From the NCBI GenBank assembly GCA_032821775.1, contig JAVLRN010000017.1, positions 62,001-126,000 of the forward strand: a stretch of 64,000 nucleotides of DNA, read 5' to 3'. Position 1 is the stretch's first letter, and each line of letters starts with the position of its first letter. Source of the DNA: Sanguinoderma infundibulare (Eukaryota; Basidiomycota; Agaricomycetes; Polyporales; Polyporaceae). This document shows, in pieces, positions 31,132-43,854 of this stretch. The notes beneath the pieces are model-generated. The model saw only the letters and a list, made by a program, of their open reading frames with translations. It did not search any database and was not told the DNA's origin. The position numbers and the translations under genes are program-made.

Positions 31132-34100
31132 CAGCGAAGGAGACGGAGAAAGCGAAAGAAGGGGAGGCGCGGTAGACGTCGCTGCTGCTGGCATATATGT
31201 GTGGTGACATCGAGCGGCAGTGGAGAATCGTATAGGCCAGTTTGGATCAGTAGCATGCGACTGGGTTTGGAAATGGAGGCAGCGCGCACGGCTATGCATG
31301 CCCGCATACATGTCCGCACCCAACTTTGATCCCGAGACCGGATGATAGATGTCGTTCCGGCGCGCCCAGGAACCAGACGTCAATGCACTGCTTGGTCTGC
31401 GACGCCCCGACGTAGCCCGAAATATAGGGCTACTCAAAAGTTTGAGACCGCGTCAGGTCACTTCACTTCGTTCCAGGATGATGCGCTAGTGGCTGCGTGG
31501 GCGTGAAATGACTTGGATGTGGGATACAAGGATTGAGCCGCCCTATTAGAAATATCTGGTCATTGAGTGGTAAATATGGTCCGACCATAAAATGAATCAC
31601 GTCAGATGCTTGGATCGGAGACCAATGTTCGGAGCGCGCTCATTAATGTATCCGAATGTCACTTCCGCCTTGGAAGGCATTTCCTAGAAAAACCTGATCA
31701 GAAGGGCAAAGGCGCGATAGCAAAGGGCTTTACGAGTGCTTTACAGCTGCCATGGCAAGCGATGGTGAAAACATCCAGACTTATTCCACAGCAAAATTTC
31801 CTATGATGCAGCGCAGATGATCCTGGTATGCATGCGGCCATTGGGACACCCGCGCACGACTTGACGTCTCCTTGCCCTTCGTTATTCGAACTTCGCACGT
31901 CCCGAGTTATGCTGAACCCTGCCAAGTGGTAAGCCACTAAGGGCAACATGATCACGAGTATATGCGGTGCTCACTGGACATACCGCTGTTGTTTCCGGTC
32001 GGGGGCGACGCACAGGGCAGTGTGCGCAATAATGTTGTTAGATCCCGAGGAGTCTGACGCGAGCCAGTCGACGAGCTTGGGCCGAGAACAGTCGACGAAT
32101 TACAATGAGGAGCCTGAACATATACGAGGGGAGTGGGATGAACAGGCCGCGTATGTACCCATTCCGTGCGATGTTGCTCGTGTCCTGGTTCGGGAATTTG
32201 GGAGGTGTCGCAAGACATCGTGAGTTTGTTGGTCAGAGTATCATGAGTTGCTTTGCAAGCCAAAACATTGGGAAGCGGACGGACACTGAATGCGGTGGCG
32301 TTGAAGCTGGTGTTCTGGTTGTCCTACCAGGATGTGTCCGCGATGATAGTGCAGTCGGAGATTGTCGCGCAGTGTTGAGACGTCCAGCAGGGGGGATAGT
32401 ACCAGCGTGGTTGCGTGCGGGTCTTCGGAATCGCAACACATTCGGCAGACAGCAGAAGACAAGCACACGCACATTATTGTCAACCACAGGGGGTTATTGC
32501 GCGACTTGGAGTACCTCAGCCCATCAACCACGATCGTCTCAACTCTCCTTAGAGCATGCTGGGGATTCGTTCAGGATACTGTGTGTTCTCCGGAGTGGAC
32601 GAAGTTGCTGGCTGGACCAATAAAAACTTCAGCCGACAGTGATGGGATACTAACGAACAAGACGATCGACACACACCTTGAACGTACTTCGTCTAAAGAG
32701 ACGGAGCAAGGAAGTCTGTCGTACATGGATGGGGCCTGGGAGACGGGCATATACGAATGTATAGAGCAAGTACATGATGGAAAGGGGAAGAGGCTAGCTC
32801 CGAGACCTGTTACTCAGTGTGCTACTAGTGTGCGTTTATCCGAGCGCTTCCAGTCTTGTAGACGGCGGACGCCGCCCTAGTGCCGGTGGCACTCAGTGTT
32901 TGCTCGTTCCCGAACCTCCAACTTGCAGCATTCATTTCGAGGCTACTGCAGAAATTTCTCCCATAAATAACCTGGCTCTAGTGCTTTTCAGTATCCACAT
33001 CCCATGCAACTCGCTGCAACCCCTCAAATCATTAGCGAAGGACGCTACGGACGGCGAAGCCTGGAATATCGGCTTGCAATCAAGTCTCCAACAGCAGGCC
33101 TCGGGCCTCAGAATTGAGTCTCTGAAGTACTTATATGCGTTCTCTACCACGTCGACGCGTCCTACATAACACACAATTCTCTCACACTGCGGATCAGGTC
33201 AGATTTTCTCCGAGACAATGCGGAGAATAGTCAAAATTGTTACCAGATAGTGATCGGATAGTCGCCGAGACAATGTCGTGAATAAGCGCAGACTTGTCTG
33301 ACTATTCATCGTATATTCTTCAAATAGTCGACCAAGCGCTCCGGAAGACCAGCAGCATCCAGGTACTATTCGGGTCTGTTCTGGGGCTTTAGCTTGTTTT
33401 TGGTTCTCGCGCTCGGTGTTCATCTATTGGGTATACGAACATATCATTGCTCATAGGATGTATAAAATACATGAATATTCGAATAATCAAATCTACGTGG
33501 ACGCCGACACCCGCGAGGAGGGAGCTGGACGCATAGGTTAGCGAGTACGGCAGGAACAACCAAGGAGCGCGCTCACTGGGGCGGGCGGCGGAAACTGCCA
33601 CTGCAATACGTCGGGCGATATGTCTTGCCTAAACAGGCGCGATGCGGACAGCCAAGGTCGCAACACAGGCGACATGCTGCACCAAGACAGAGGGTCAGCA
33701 AAAAGATGGGGTATGTTAGGAAACTGCGTACCTGGTGGATTTATGCGCACCGGGAAAGAGAACACTGCGCATATAAGAGGTATGAACAATGTTGAAGAGG
33801 ACAATGCACGACGGAGAGGGCACGTACCAGTGGGGCCACCGGGAAAGAGAACACTGCGCATATACGAGGTATGAACAATGTCGAAGGGGACAATGCACGA
33901 CGGAGAGGGCACGTACCGGCGGGGCCAACGGTACCTCGATATGCGCTCCCTAAAGCGAATGCCGCTGCTAGAGGCGCACTGCACTCGCAGTTCCAGGGGT
34001 CAAAACAGTGACAATGAGCCAGCCAGCATCAGTAGGAGAGAGGTTGGAGGCGATGGTCACGAAGGCGATAATGGTGGTAGAAGGGTGAGTTAGAGAACAG

Positions 34101-34575
34101 TTGGGGACGATGCGCGATGGAGTGAAGTCCTCAACACGCGCACGTGATGTCGAACGTTGCCTAATCCGGGCTTGACAGGCATGACATAAGTATATTCGGC
34201 TAGACAGCTCCTAGAATATCCAGATCGCGAAAATCCGAAGAATACGTGGGGGCTACTCCGAATAGTCTCCAAATTGTCGCGAGAAAATTTGGGGGTGATC
34301 TGCAGTGTCAATAGACCACCCTTGCTTGGAAATAGTATCCGCATCGAACACCCACGCATACACCGCGCTTGAGCGTGAAGGGACGGCTTTCAGACGTTTA
34401 CACGACGGGAAAAACTCTCTGGTCTTGTGAGGAAATATAGGAGAATTGGTGAGTCACCTTAAATGTCGCAGACGAAACGAGAAGCGGGCAAGGAGACGTC
34501 AAGTCGTGCGCGGGTGTCCCAATGGCCGCGTGAAGGGCTGTGGCAGCCATAGGGATTGAAATTGAAAGAAAAAAT
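31132..34575. other. gene-poor interval
   Basis: About 3.4 kb with only short unconnected frames. It holds the GMC promoter region (TATATG near 31193) and an 89-bp tandem duplication. I see no gene I can support. Confidence 0.5.
33748..33927. repeat. 89-bp tandem duplication
   Basis: The sequence starting CACCGGGAAAGAGAACACTG at 33748 repeats at 33837, with a few substitutions (ATAAGAGG/ATACGAGG, GTTGAAGAGG/GTCGAAGGGG). Confidence 0.9.
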
Positions 34576-34658
34576 ACACTGAGCGGGAGTCGAACCCACG
34601 CCGCTTGCTAAACTCGAGGTAATGGAAGGCAAGCATGATACCGTTTCACCATCAGTGT
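34576..34658 (-). tRNA. tRNA-Gly(TCC) with 13-nt intron
   Basis: The minus strand folds as a full cloverleaf: acceptor ACACTGA/TCAGTGT, D stem GTGA/TCAT with loop AACGGTA, anticodon stem CTTGC/GCAAG, and T arm GTGGG-TTCGACT-CCCGC. The loop reads CTTCCA, then 13 extra nt, then A, giving anticodon TCC with the intron at the canonical 37/38 position. Mature length is about 70 nt before CCA. It reads glycine GGA codons. A run of T after the 3' end (on the minus strand) fits Pol III termination. Confidence 0.88.
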
Positions 34659-35629
34659 TTTGCTAAAAGCAGCCCATGCTTCTGTGCAGCTTCATCCGTG
34701 AAAAGAGATCTATATTTCCTCCTTCATATTCACATTCCCTGTCTTCCTCCACAAGTGGGAGATGTGTAAGTGAGGAGACTTGCCAACTAAAATGTTACGT
34801 GCTAGCTCCACAACACGACCGACGTGTGCCAGCCCAAATTGATGTTGTCCTCAGGAGAGTTTGGGCCTGCTCCTTGCACAGTACTAGTCCGGTGCTCTGG
34901 GAAGACAAGGACACCTGCAACGCACCTCTCTCAGCTGCACACTCGATCGTGATGATGAATGCGGAGAGAGATGATAATATCCATCCGCCTCCCGGACTGC
35001 AGCGCCATTGATAGAATTGGCACTGGCAGCACAGACAGCACAGCTCCTCGACGCATGCATCGATTGCACTGGTCTTGTACCCCGCCGTGGTACTTAAGCT
35101 CGCGCCCCGAAGTGTCCGCTGCGGCGGTCGGGGTGCGAGACCACGTTGCACATGTTTATCGGACTCTGTAAAGCTATGTAGCCGGAACCGCATGGGCGCC
35201 GTCTTCTCTGGTTTTCTATGCAGACGTTTTCAAACTTTCTCACCATATCGCATCAGGTTACGGACATCCGGAAGGTCTGCGGCGTTCGGACTTCCTGATG
35301 TCTGCTCTCCGCATTGAACAGACCACGACGGAATCTCTCCTAGCATACGGGAGGTCTTTGCCCGGTCACTAGCTTGGGCAACTCGGAAAAGGTGATGTGT
35401 TCCAGAACGCGCTTCTGCCTTCCTGTGCCTTCTTTCTGGTCTTGTATTAAGACCGTGTGGAGGGCGTCCGCGTGGACGTACATCCACGTGCGAGAGGTTT
35501 GTCCTACTAACATTGTCTTCTTGCCACTTCACTCGACCTAGATATATAGCAAGTTGATTCAACCCTTGCAGTGCTCGACCTCCTCTCCTCGTCGCATTTC
35601 TTTGCCCCTGCGAGAGGGGTCATCCTGGT
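34659..35629. other. intergenic, promoter of secreted protein B
   Basis: No gene seen. TATATAG at 35543-35549 lies about 85 bp before the start codon of B. Confidence 0.5.
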
Positions 35630-37846
35630 ATGGTTGTCTATCCTATTCTCGCGGCCTCTCTTTTTCCTCTGGCAGCATGGGCCGCTGTCGACTTGAAAGA
35701 ACCATGTCACAACGGCGTTTGTCAGTGGGACATCTCGACGGAGACGGGCTCTGGCGCGCTTCGATTCGTGAGTAATCACATGCCATTCGAGAACAAACTT
35801 ACTTATTAGGACGGGTTTTGCAGGTCGGCCCCCAGTCGAGCATCTCTGACCTGACCAAGGCCGCTGGATGGACCATCCTCGATTGCGACTCCTCCTCCGG
35901 GCGGATAGACATCCGCCTTGCCTGTCACGACCCCAGCCTGTGCGACCATCTCTACCTCAATGGGGCAGAAAACACCGTAGTCAGGCTCCCGGATCACGTT
36001 CGTTATATCACGCTTCTCGTGAGAACACATCGCTTATGTTTTTCCTTGTTGTGCAGTGCGGATCGGACTCGTTCGCGTTCGTCGTCCGTGAGTGGGATCA
36101 CAAGGACCAGAGCATCCCTGAGAACAAGCGGTCCGCGCTCGTCCGCGAAGATGGCACGTTGCCGACGGTCAAAGGCATCTCGCTCGTTCGCAAGCTCGAG
36201 GATCCGGCGGCTTCGCAGTACGTCATTTATCCTCTTACGATCGGATTGTTCGTTGATTAGCACATTATCCTGCTGTTTCTAGGCACGGAGAGGTTTCGTT
36301 CTTCTTGCAGGCATCGTCCATCACTGGTCTCGGCAGCCGCCTCCTGGCGTCGCCTCATACGGCTGCCCACGGCATCTCGAGGAAGAGATGGGTTTCGGAC
36401 TCGACTCTCGGTAAGCAACCCCTTCCTTATTTCATGACGCGCCCCTGATTTTCGGCCTCCCAGAGCTTCGCGATGTCCACGAGGATATCCTCAATAGGGA
36501 TCTTGAGGTTACCGAAGGGCCCTACAAGTTCGACGAAAGCACGAACGGGTTGAAGGAGCTCTTTAGCTACTCCGTGTCCTGCCCGATCTTCGCATCTCAG
36601 GACATCAGCCTATCGGGCGGCGCCGACATGGGTGTCGCGGGGAGGGTAAACGGCACGATTTCGTATGGGGTTGTCGCTGCAGGGGTTCTCCTCGCGTCGA
36701 ACGCCTCGGAGTTCTCGCTGTTCGTCGACTTGGACACCGACATCACGGGCATGCTCGATTTAGGTGTAAACCTCACGGTGTGTGCCCGGAAATACTTGAC
36801 CTTTGATGCCTGTGATCATCTGTTTTATCGCTGTAGGGCACCGTTAGCACGCCCACCCTAACGCTCTTCGAAATCGGCCTCCCGGGTCTCGACTATCCTA
36901 ATATCCTCAGCATCGGACCCACGTTCTCTGTTCTCGCAAGGGCAAACGCGACTCTGGACGCGGACGTCGACTTCCAGGTGGGCGTAGCGTACGGTATCAA
37001 CAACGCGCACCTTGTCTTCCCAGACAATGGCACTCAGTCCACCGGTACATTTGGCCCTGGCGATAGCGGTGCGTCACCGTTCTCCTGATCTCCCGCTATG
37101 ACTCGGATACTCATCATGTAATCGTTGTGCGGTTTACTGATGACGGTCCTCATGAACTAGACCTCCAGCTGTCCCTCAGCCCCGGGACCACCAACAGCGC
37201 GAAGCTCGCGGTCCACCTCATCCCTACAATCGCAGTAGGGATAGATTTGAGCATCATCGACACCCAAGCGATGGCCAACCTCAACCTCGACGCCCAAGCC
37301 GGCCTCGCCCTCTCCCTCTCTTCGTCCCAGACCTCAAACAGCACCACGACGCTCGAGGGATGCGTGAACATCACGACGGGGCTGTCGATCAACATCGGCG
37401 GGGACGTGGACCTCTTTAACCTGTTCGACGCTGGAGGCGAGTACCAGCTGTGGGGGGACGAGTGGCAGCTATGGGGGGACTGCTGGGAAAGTCCTAGCAT
37501 TTTCGGTAACGCGACTACTGCGGCGGCGACCGAGGGCTTGGTCAAACGGGCAGCGCTTTCGACGCCCGCAGAGAGCCTGGGGGAGGACGACCGTCAACCG
37601 ACCGCGGACGCAAGCTCGACCTCGACTCCCCCTGTTGAAGGTGCCGTCCGAAACGTCCAGAGGAGCTCTAACGACGGCTCGTCCTCGCTCGCGTGCCCGA
37701 CTTCGCTGCTGGGTGCTGTTCAGCAGATCATCCAAGCACAGACTGTTACCGGCTCTAGGTAAGCATCATAAGTTGCTTCGTGATATCCGTTTACCGATGA
37801 CATTGCTTTCGTTGTTCATGTCAGCTTGCTGAGCTTGAAGCGGTAG
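35630..37846 (+). CDS. secreted family protein B
   Basis: Eight exons (35630-35767, 35824-35997, 36057-36217, 36283-36410, 36464-36777, 36837-37068, 37161-37758, 37825-37846) give 588 residues. The signal peptide is VVYPILAASLFPLAAWA. Cysteines are at the same places as in A and C (PCHNGVCQWD, DCD, ACHDPSLCDH). The middle shows the family segments LPGLDYPNILSIGPTFSV and a GDS-D-x-QLSLS junction. The C-terminal third is Ser/Thr-rich with a last Cys pair (GCVN, LACP). Exon 8 encodes SLLSLKR after a split Ser codon, at the same position and phase as the last exons of A and C. The role is unknown; it is presumably extracellular or wall-associated. Confidence 0.87.
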
Positions 37847-38747
37847 AACGTTTTCAGTTATTTCTTCTTGTGATTGTGCTCTGATTTTCAAAGGCACGAT
37901 GTTGTTGAGGCGCACAGTTCTACTGTGGCTTGACTGCATAGACTTATTGGTTTAAATTTCCTCTGCACAGGATTATCAAAGTGCATCGTTCATTATATTC
38001 CGCCGCACGTATGTTTTGATGCTTTGGCTCGGAAGAGTTAATATAGCCGAAGTTATTGAAGTCGTCATCATCGACGGTGATCGAATTTGATTTGCACTGC
38101 GCACCGCATCAGTAATTTCCCGGAGTTCTGACAGGTCTGATCCAGACATTTCAGACGTTTTCAGATACGTTTAGACATGATTCAGACCTGTCAGAAGTCA
38201 GAGGTCAGAGGTGCAAAACCTTCCCATCAGACATTTTTGAAACGGACAGTCATGGTGCAGCGACAGGTCTGACGAGGCCCACAATGGCTCGGATGTCCCC
38301 TGCGAACACCCTCCGAGTGTCTGCCCGTCTGCCCATCGTGTTGTTAAGTCATCGGCAACCTGCCCTAAACTAAAATGCTGCGACGCGCTGGCGCGGACGT
38401 GTCCCGGTTCGAACAGCTTACTCCTTCCCCCCACCACCTCTCCTGCGTATTGTCCATTGTATGTAGTCGGCGCCCTAGAGCTTGCCTGTGGATAGGTCAA
38501 TGATCTTGCCCCTCGACGCTGCATCGATCTGGCTACAACTCACAGCGCACTCGCTTTTACAGCCCTTGTCGCATTGCACGTCGCATTTCTACACCTTGGG
38601 CTCGATTCTGAAGATCTGACCATCGACATGGCCACCGCCACTGCAACGCTCCTGGAGCTGTACATGCAGCTGATGGTCCTCGATTTCCTCACCCTCACTG
38701 TTGTGCTCTTCCTCGGGGACATCACCGCGATCTAAGTACAAGCATAG
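37847..38747. other. intergenic with inverted repeat and damaged Cys-rich frame
   Basis: A 15-bp perfect inverted repeat lies at 38126-38140/38182-38196. A minus-strand frame at 38475-38789 contains CDVQCDKGCKSECAVSC but is split by a TAG near 38590. I cannot call it a gene. Confidence 0.4.
38126..38196. repeat. 15-bp inverted repeat, 41-bp spacer
   Basis: TTCTGACAGGTCTGA and its exact complement, with further CAGAC motifs between. It may be a relic of a small foldback element. Confidence 0.7.
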
Positions 38748-39237
38748 CAAGCGCCTCCTCACCGTCGCTTCTGGCAAGGTCCCACCCATGTGACTCGACC
38801 TGACCTCGAGAAAGGCGACATGACTGGCTGGGCCAAGGACAATAAATCAATCACCAAGGTGCGTACTTGGTCAGTTTGGCGGTTCTTGCGCTGGCGATGT
38901 AGGGTGCTGCATGAGAGCGTGACCTAGCGCTCGTCCTATAACCACACACCGAAGGAGTCCATCGAGAAGAAGATCTTGAACTTCGTGTTGAGGAAGAAGG
39001 ACGTGACCGTGAGTGTCTTTGTGGCTTTCTTACCCCGTCGACTGTTCTTACCAAACGTGCAATGTTCGTATGCATAGCGGGACCCGGGGACGGTGGACGC
39101 GATCAACGGATTCATCCGACAGCTGGCCGAGTACAGACAGCACAAAATGTTGGCAGCATCTGCAGCAACGACAGCCGGGACGGCAGTCGAGTTCCCTTCC
39201 TCTGCTCCCCACAACCGCCAGCCTCTGTACTGCTAGC
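38748..39237 (+). CDS. small putative gene, function unknown
   Basis: Three plus-strand exons join cleanly: one ending at about 38858 (THVTRPDLEKGDMTGWAKDN; ATG at 38820), one of about 38923-39009 (NHTPKESIEKKILNFVLRKK), and one from about 39080 to a TAG at 39237 (DPGTVDAINGFIRQLAEYRQ). Splice sites are GT...AG, the frames agree, and the amino-acid content looks coding. No family recognised. An upstream exon may be missing because the first frame is open back to 38748. The rest of the interval to 39500 is Ser/Pro-rich shadow sequence. Confidence 0.35.
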
Positions 39238-41146
39238 CGCTCCCCCGCCCACGTTCCAGATTCCCGCCATAGTTAACTGGGAGTCTCCCGCGGACCCCGG
39301 CCTCACGTCGTCCTGCTCAACCGTCTCCAGCGCGTTATCCGCTCCCGGTTGCCGTACTCCGACTTCTCCGCCGTACTCGCCCTCGACCTCCAATGTCACA
39401 TCACCTGGGACGTTGTCCTTCCCCGGTTCGCTGCGCGCGAGCGTGTCCTCGAATGACTACCTCCACGTGCCGCTTTTGTCTTGCGGCCCGTGAGGCGAGG
39501 GCGTAGTGGATGTCCCCGCACACTTGTCAAACGTGTCTGGAGCTCCGTTTGTTCTTGCCCTGCCGGCGCCTCCGCGCGCCCTCGTAAAAAGGACGGCGGC
39601 GGGGCGTAGCTGATCCACGAGCTTCGTGATTAGGATGGCGAATGACACCGGGAGCACGGACACCGAGGTTGACGGGCTACGACCACTCCAGCAAACGGAC
39701 TTTGAGGGGTACAGACATCTCTCTGTTTGCGCTTTGTACCAGTATTAGTGCTGTATTGTATATGTATTAGTGCCAATCTAATCGGGATACATCGTATTGC
39801 ATCCTTTCGACCGGCTCGAGCTTGAAAGTGCACGTGAGGGGAAGGCAATGAACAGGGCGTGTGATAGGTGCATTTCGTCCAGACTCCTCGAGATTGCGGT
39901 CCCAGCCGCCAGATATCTTGCGCGTTCTCTCTACCTTCAGCGGGTTTGACTCAAAAAGCTTAGACTCCTCCGAAACCAGCCAAAAAAATCCCCATCAGCC
40001 AGTTTCTCTACAGATCTCGATAGGTCTTGACAGTGTTTTGACTGGTACTCATGGGCCGTCAGCCGCTTCAAGTCCGGCGTCGGATATACTTGCTTGACAC
40101 CTGCATCATAGTAACCTGAGCCGCTGCTCTCTCTCCGACGTCTCAACGCTAACCCTGTGCTCGGACTGGATCCGGTGTCGACAGGTACTGAAGTTGCTCG
40201 GCACTAATCCTGTAAACGTCTTCAAGCGAAATTCTGGGTAAGCACTCAAACATGCACCGTGGACACGGACTGACGTATCATATTTTAAAGTTAGAGATGT
40301 GAAGTGTCCCACATGATTCGAAAGACAGGTACACGCGCAGTCGTAACTTTCATCGGTTTCGGACGCCTCGTGGGCCAGTCCACTGCCAAGCTGTTCGCAC
40401 ACAACTAGAACTTTGCGACTGAGGCTTCAGTGCAGCACATCCCGAGAAGCGAACGCGCACGTTTTCGTGAAGTAAGCCGTACTGCCCTTGAACCACATGG
40501 GCGGTGGTCCCCTGTTCTGTTCTCACCGGTTACCCACAGAACTATTTGCGAAAGAACCGAAAGGGGGCTCTCGTTTGATGGAAGTGATGGGCTACGCAAA
40601 CCTATCCGACGAGCTTGCCTTCAATATTGTGCTACGCTACGGCAGCCCGTAACGTAGCACGCCGTTGGTAGCAAACAGTGCGGATTGGTCTTGTCTCTAA
40701 GATACTCCCGAGCCCGAGCTGTGATTTTCGCTGAGAAGCAGGGATCGCTAGCGCCGTTCAATGAAAGCGGACCTGGAAGAGCGAAGGTCGGTCCCGCAGA
40801 ACGCTCGGCTATCTCATCACCTCCCATCAATTGCTAAATGTCTCCCATGCCAGTACATACGTCCAACGTCCAGCGTCCCTCAAATCTCGCATCCTTTCAT
40901 TTCATATCCCTTCCAGCTTACATACTCGCTGTAGCGACCCGAATCATGGTCAACGCGAGCCGCCGGATCTGCGCTGGCGTTGCGCCGACACCGCGTCTGT
41001 GGGTGCCGATGGGAGAGGGGTAGTTCAGCTTTCAAGGATGCTGGAATCTCGTCTCCTCCTCATTCCCCTCTATAAATCCCCGTTGTGCCTCGGATGCCAT
41101 CTCTACAACCCAACTCACCCTCCGCTCGTCTGCAGACCTTGGCGCC
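39238..41146. other. intergenic, promoter of secreted protein C
   Basis: No supported gene in about 1.9 kb. A TATAAAT box at 41071-41077 lies 70 bp before the ATG of C. Confidence 0.5.
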
Positions 41147-43357
41147 ATGGTTTTCATCGGTGTCCTTGCAGCTGCTCTCTTCCCTATTGCAACGCTAGCG
41201 GCTAACGATTGGACTCAATCATGCCACTACGGCGAATGCCAATGGGACCTCTCGTCTGGTCATGGGTCTGGCACAATGCGTTTGGTGCGTTCAATTGTGA
41301 TTCATTCTTCGTCACCTCAACTTTGCTCACAATGTATACGCAGACAGGGTCTCTCAGCGCCATCTCTGATCTGACTACTGCTGGCGGATGGACCATCCTT
41401 GACTGCGATGGTACCTCCGCTGATGGAGAAATTCGCCTCGTATGCCACGACCCGAGCAAGTGTGATCATCTTTATCTGAACGGCGCAGAGCACACTTTGG
41501 TTCGACTTCCAGACGATGTGAGTCACAGCTAGCCTATACACCGGCATCAGGCCGATCATGATCTAACCTGCAGAATCTCTTGCAGTGCAGCACGGAACCG
41601 TTCGCGTTCGTGACGCGAGTATGGGATCATGACGACCAGTCGATCCCGGCAAGCAAGCGATCTCTCCTAGGGCGTCGCGGGGGTCCACAGAGCGTCGTGC
41701 AGGGCATCACCTTGTCTACCGACTTCACGAAGAGGAACATCGATCAGTACGTATTATGTTGGAATTTGATTTGTATACAGCTATTGAGAATCCGTGTCCA
41801 TTTAGGCACGGCGACATAATGATATCGTTGGTGGGATCCTCTACCAATGGTGTCGTGAGTCCTCGCCAGGGAAAATCGGACCCCGCGAGGTACGGCTGTG
41901 GTTCTCTGAGCCTCGTTTCGCAAGACTCACGACGATTTCAGCCTGTCTGGTATAGAAATCCTGCCGTTGAAACGTAAGTCCCATCTGTGCGTGATGCTTT
42001 AGACCCCTCGTTGACTATGATTCTATATAGTTCTTGCTGGGGATAACAAGACTGGAAATTTCACCCTGCCCGACAAGACATTCCATCTCAATCTTTTCAA
42101 TGACTCCCTCTCTTGCCCGCAATCCGGAGTGGTCCCCGCGTTTGACGGCGCGATTAACGTTGACCTCGATACCAATGTGACTGGTGCTATGAGCTACGTC
42201 GTCGGCGTTGCGGGCAACCTCTCAGCACTCAATTCTTCAGCTATCAGTCTTTCTGTGTCGTTCAACACTACCATCGATGGCACGCTCAGAATTGACGCGG
42301 ACATAATGGTAGGTCCAGAACATCGGACTGCCCTACGCCGGTAGCTCACGCCTTTGTTCGCCACTGATGTCCTCAGGGCAGTCTCAGTACTGGCGACATC
42401 ACGGTGTTCACGATAGGTCTCCCAGGTCTCGACTTCGGGAGCGCCTTCAAGCTCGGACCCACGTTCAATGTCTATGCGGAGGCGGACGCGTCTATCGAAG
42501 CGAATCTCGAGCTCGACGTCGACCTCCTATACACCATCTCCGACGGCCAGCTCGTCTATCCGAGTCCCCACTCGCAAGGCTCCGGCTCCGGCTCTGGTGG
42601 TTCATTTTCGCCAGGAGACTCCAGTATGTATTATACGGTCACGAAGCGGGTTTCCTTCTAACAAGGACTTCTTCCGCAGACATCAAGCTGTCCGCAAGTC
42701 CGAACGTGACCGCCCAAGCCAAGCTGTCGGCGCACCTGAAACCGACATTGGAGTTCGGGATCACGCTCTTGGGCAGCGATTCCGGCATCTATCTCAACCT
42801 CGACGCCTTCGCGGAGCTCGATCTCTCCCTCGGTGCCGCAGCCGCGGCGTCCACGTCCACAGACGGTGACAACAGTGCGGCGAACAGTACGGGGACAGGT
42901 GGATGTATAGATATCCTTACCGGGCTCTCGGTCAACGCCGGCGCGACCGCGGACCTTTTCGACATTCTTGACGTAGACGACACAGTGACGCTGTACAACA
43001 CGTCTTTTGACCTGTTCAAGAAGTGTTTCGGGAACGGCTACCAGAAGAGGGACTACTCCCCCCGCGCCGGCGGCCGTGTCCCCCTTTCGTTCTTCGAGCG
43101 GAACCTGAGGAAGGACCACCGCCGCGGGGGCCAGTCCCAGCTCCCTGCTCTCGCTGCTTTGGCCGCGGCTACTCCGAGTCCTGTCAAGAGTAGTAAGGGG
43201 TTCTCGTGCCCGGAAGGTCTTCTGGGCGCGGCGGCTCCCATCGTGTCGCAGGTAGTAAAAGCCACAAGGTGAGCCCAGTCGTCGTGGTCTTCGCCACTAG
43301 GACTTTTGCTCATGGTCCCCTTTGGTGGCTTGTAGCCTCCAAGAACACAAAAACTAA
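41147..43357 (+). CDS. secreted family protein C
   Basis: Nine exons (41147-41284, 41344-41517, 41586-41746, 41806-41889, 41942-41973, 42031-42308, 42377-42623, 42680-43268, 43336-43357) give 574 residues. The signal peptide is VFIGVLAAALFPIATLA, cut before ANDW as in A. Family features are the early cysteines (SCHYGECQWD, DCD, VCHDPSKCDH), LPGLDFGSAFKLGPTFNV, and a Gly/Ser run (GSGSGSGGS) before PGDSN. Exons 1, 2 and 3 have exactly the lengths of those in B (138, 174, 161 bp). The last exon encodes SLQEHKN after a split Ser codon. It is closest to A in the C-terminal third (FDLFKKCFG). Function unknown. It converges on the WOPR gene. Confidence 0.88.
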
Positions 43358-43854
43358 TCCAGTCTTTTCTCCTATTCCAAATCGAAGGACTACCCAGAGA
43401 CCCTTTTGAACATATCATTATCCCCGAACGATTCACCCATTCTCTCGCGAATTTTGTAGAAATGCAGAGAACCGCTCCTCTCCTTCATATCTATCTATAG
43501 TAGCCGTCACTGTGATTTACACATTCCTCGGAACTTGGACTCGAGTATATCGTAGGGTAGATATATGCATGTATCGCGTACGTCTTAAATCCGAGGACGT
43601 TCTCGGACCGCCCGAGCTCGACCGTCACTTTACGCTATTCTACATGTACGGTAAGTAAGGGTATGCCTGTTTGGCCAATCGTTCAACTAGTGTAACATCA
43701 AAGGTATGTACGACATGAATGTCTCTCCGTATATTAATACTATGCGAGGAAGAGTCGGTGTACAGCATGACACAGGGAATCTTACAGACATGCACAAGGG
43801 GCCGGGCGGCGGTCCTGCACCACCACCGACGACGTAGATGTATATGGTCCAATA
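43358..43854. other. convergent intergenic spacer
   Basis: The 3' flanks of protein C (+) and the WOPR gene (-). No other feature seen. Confidence 0.5.

Noticed and set aside
31948..33169. Several plus-strand frames of 90-170 codons in the gene-poor interval
   Set aside because: Mutually overlapping, no signal peptides, splice series or known motifs; treated as noise.
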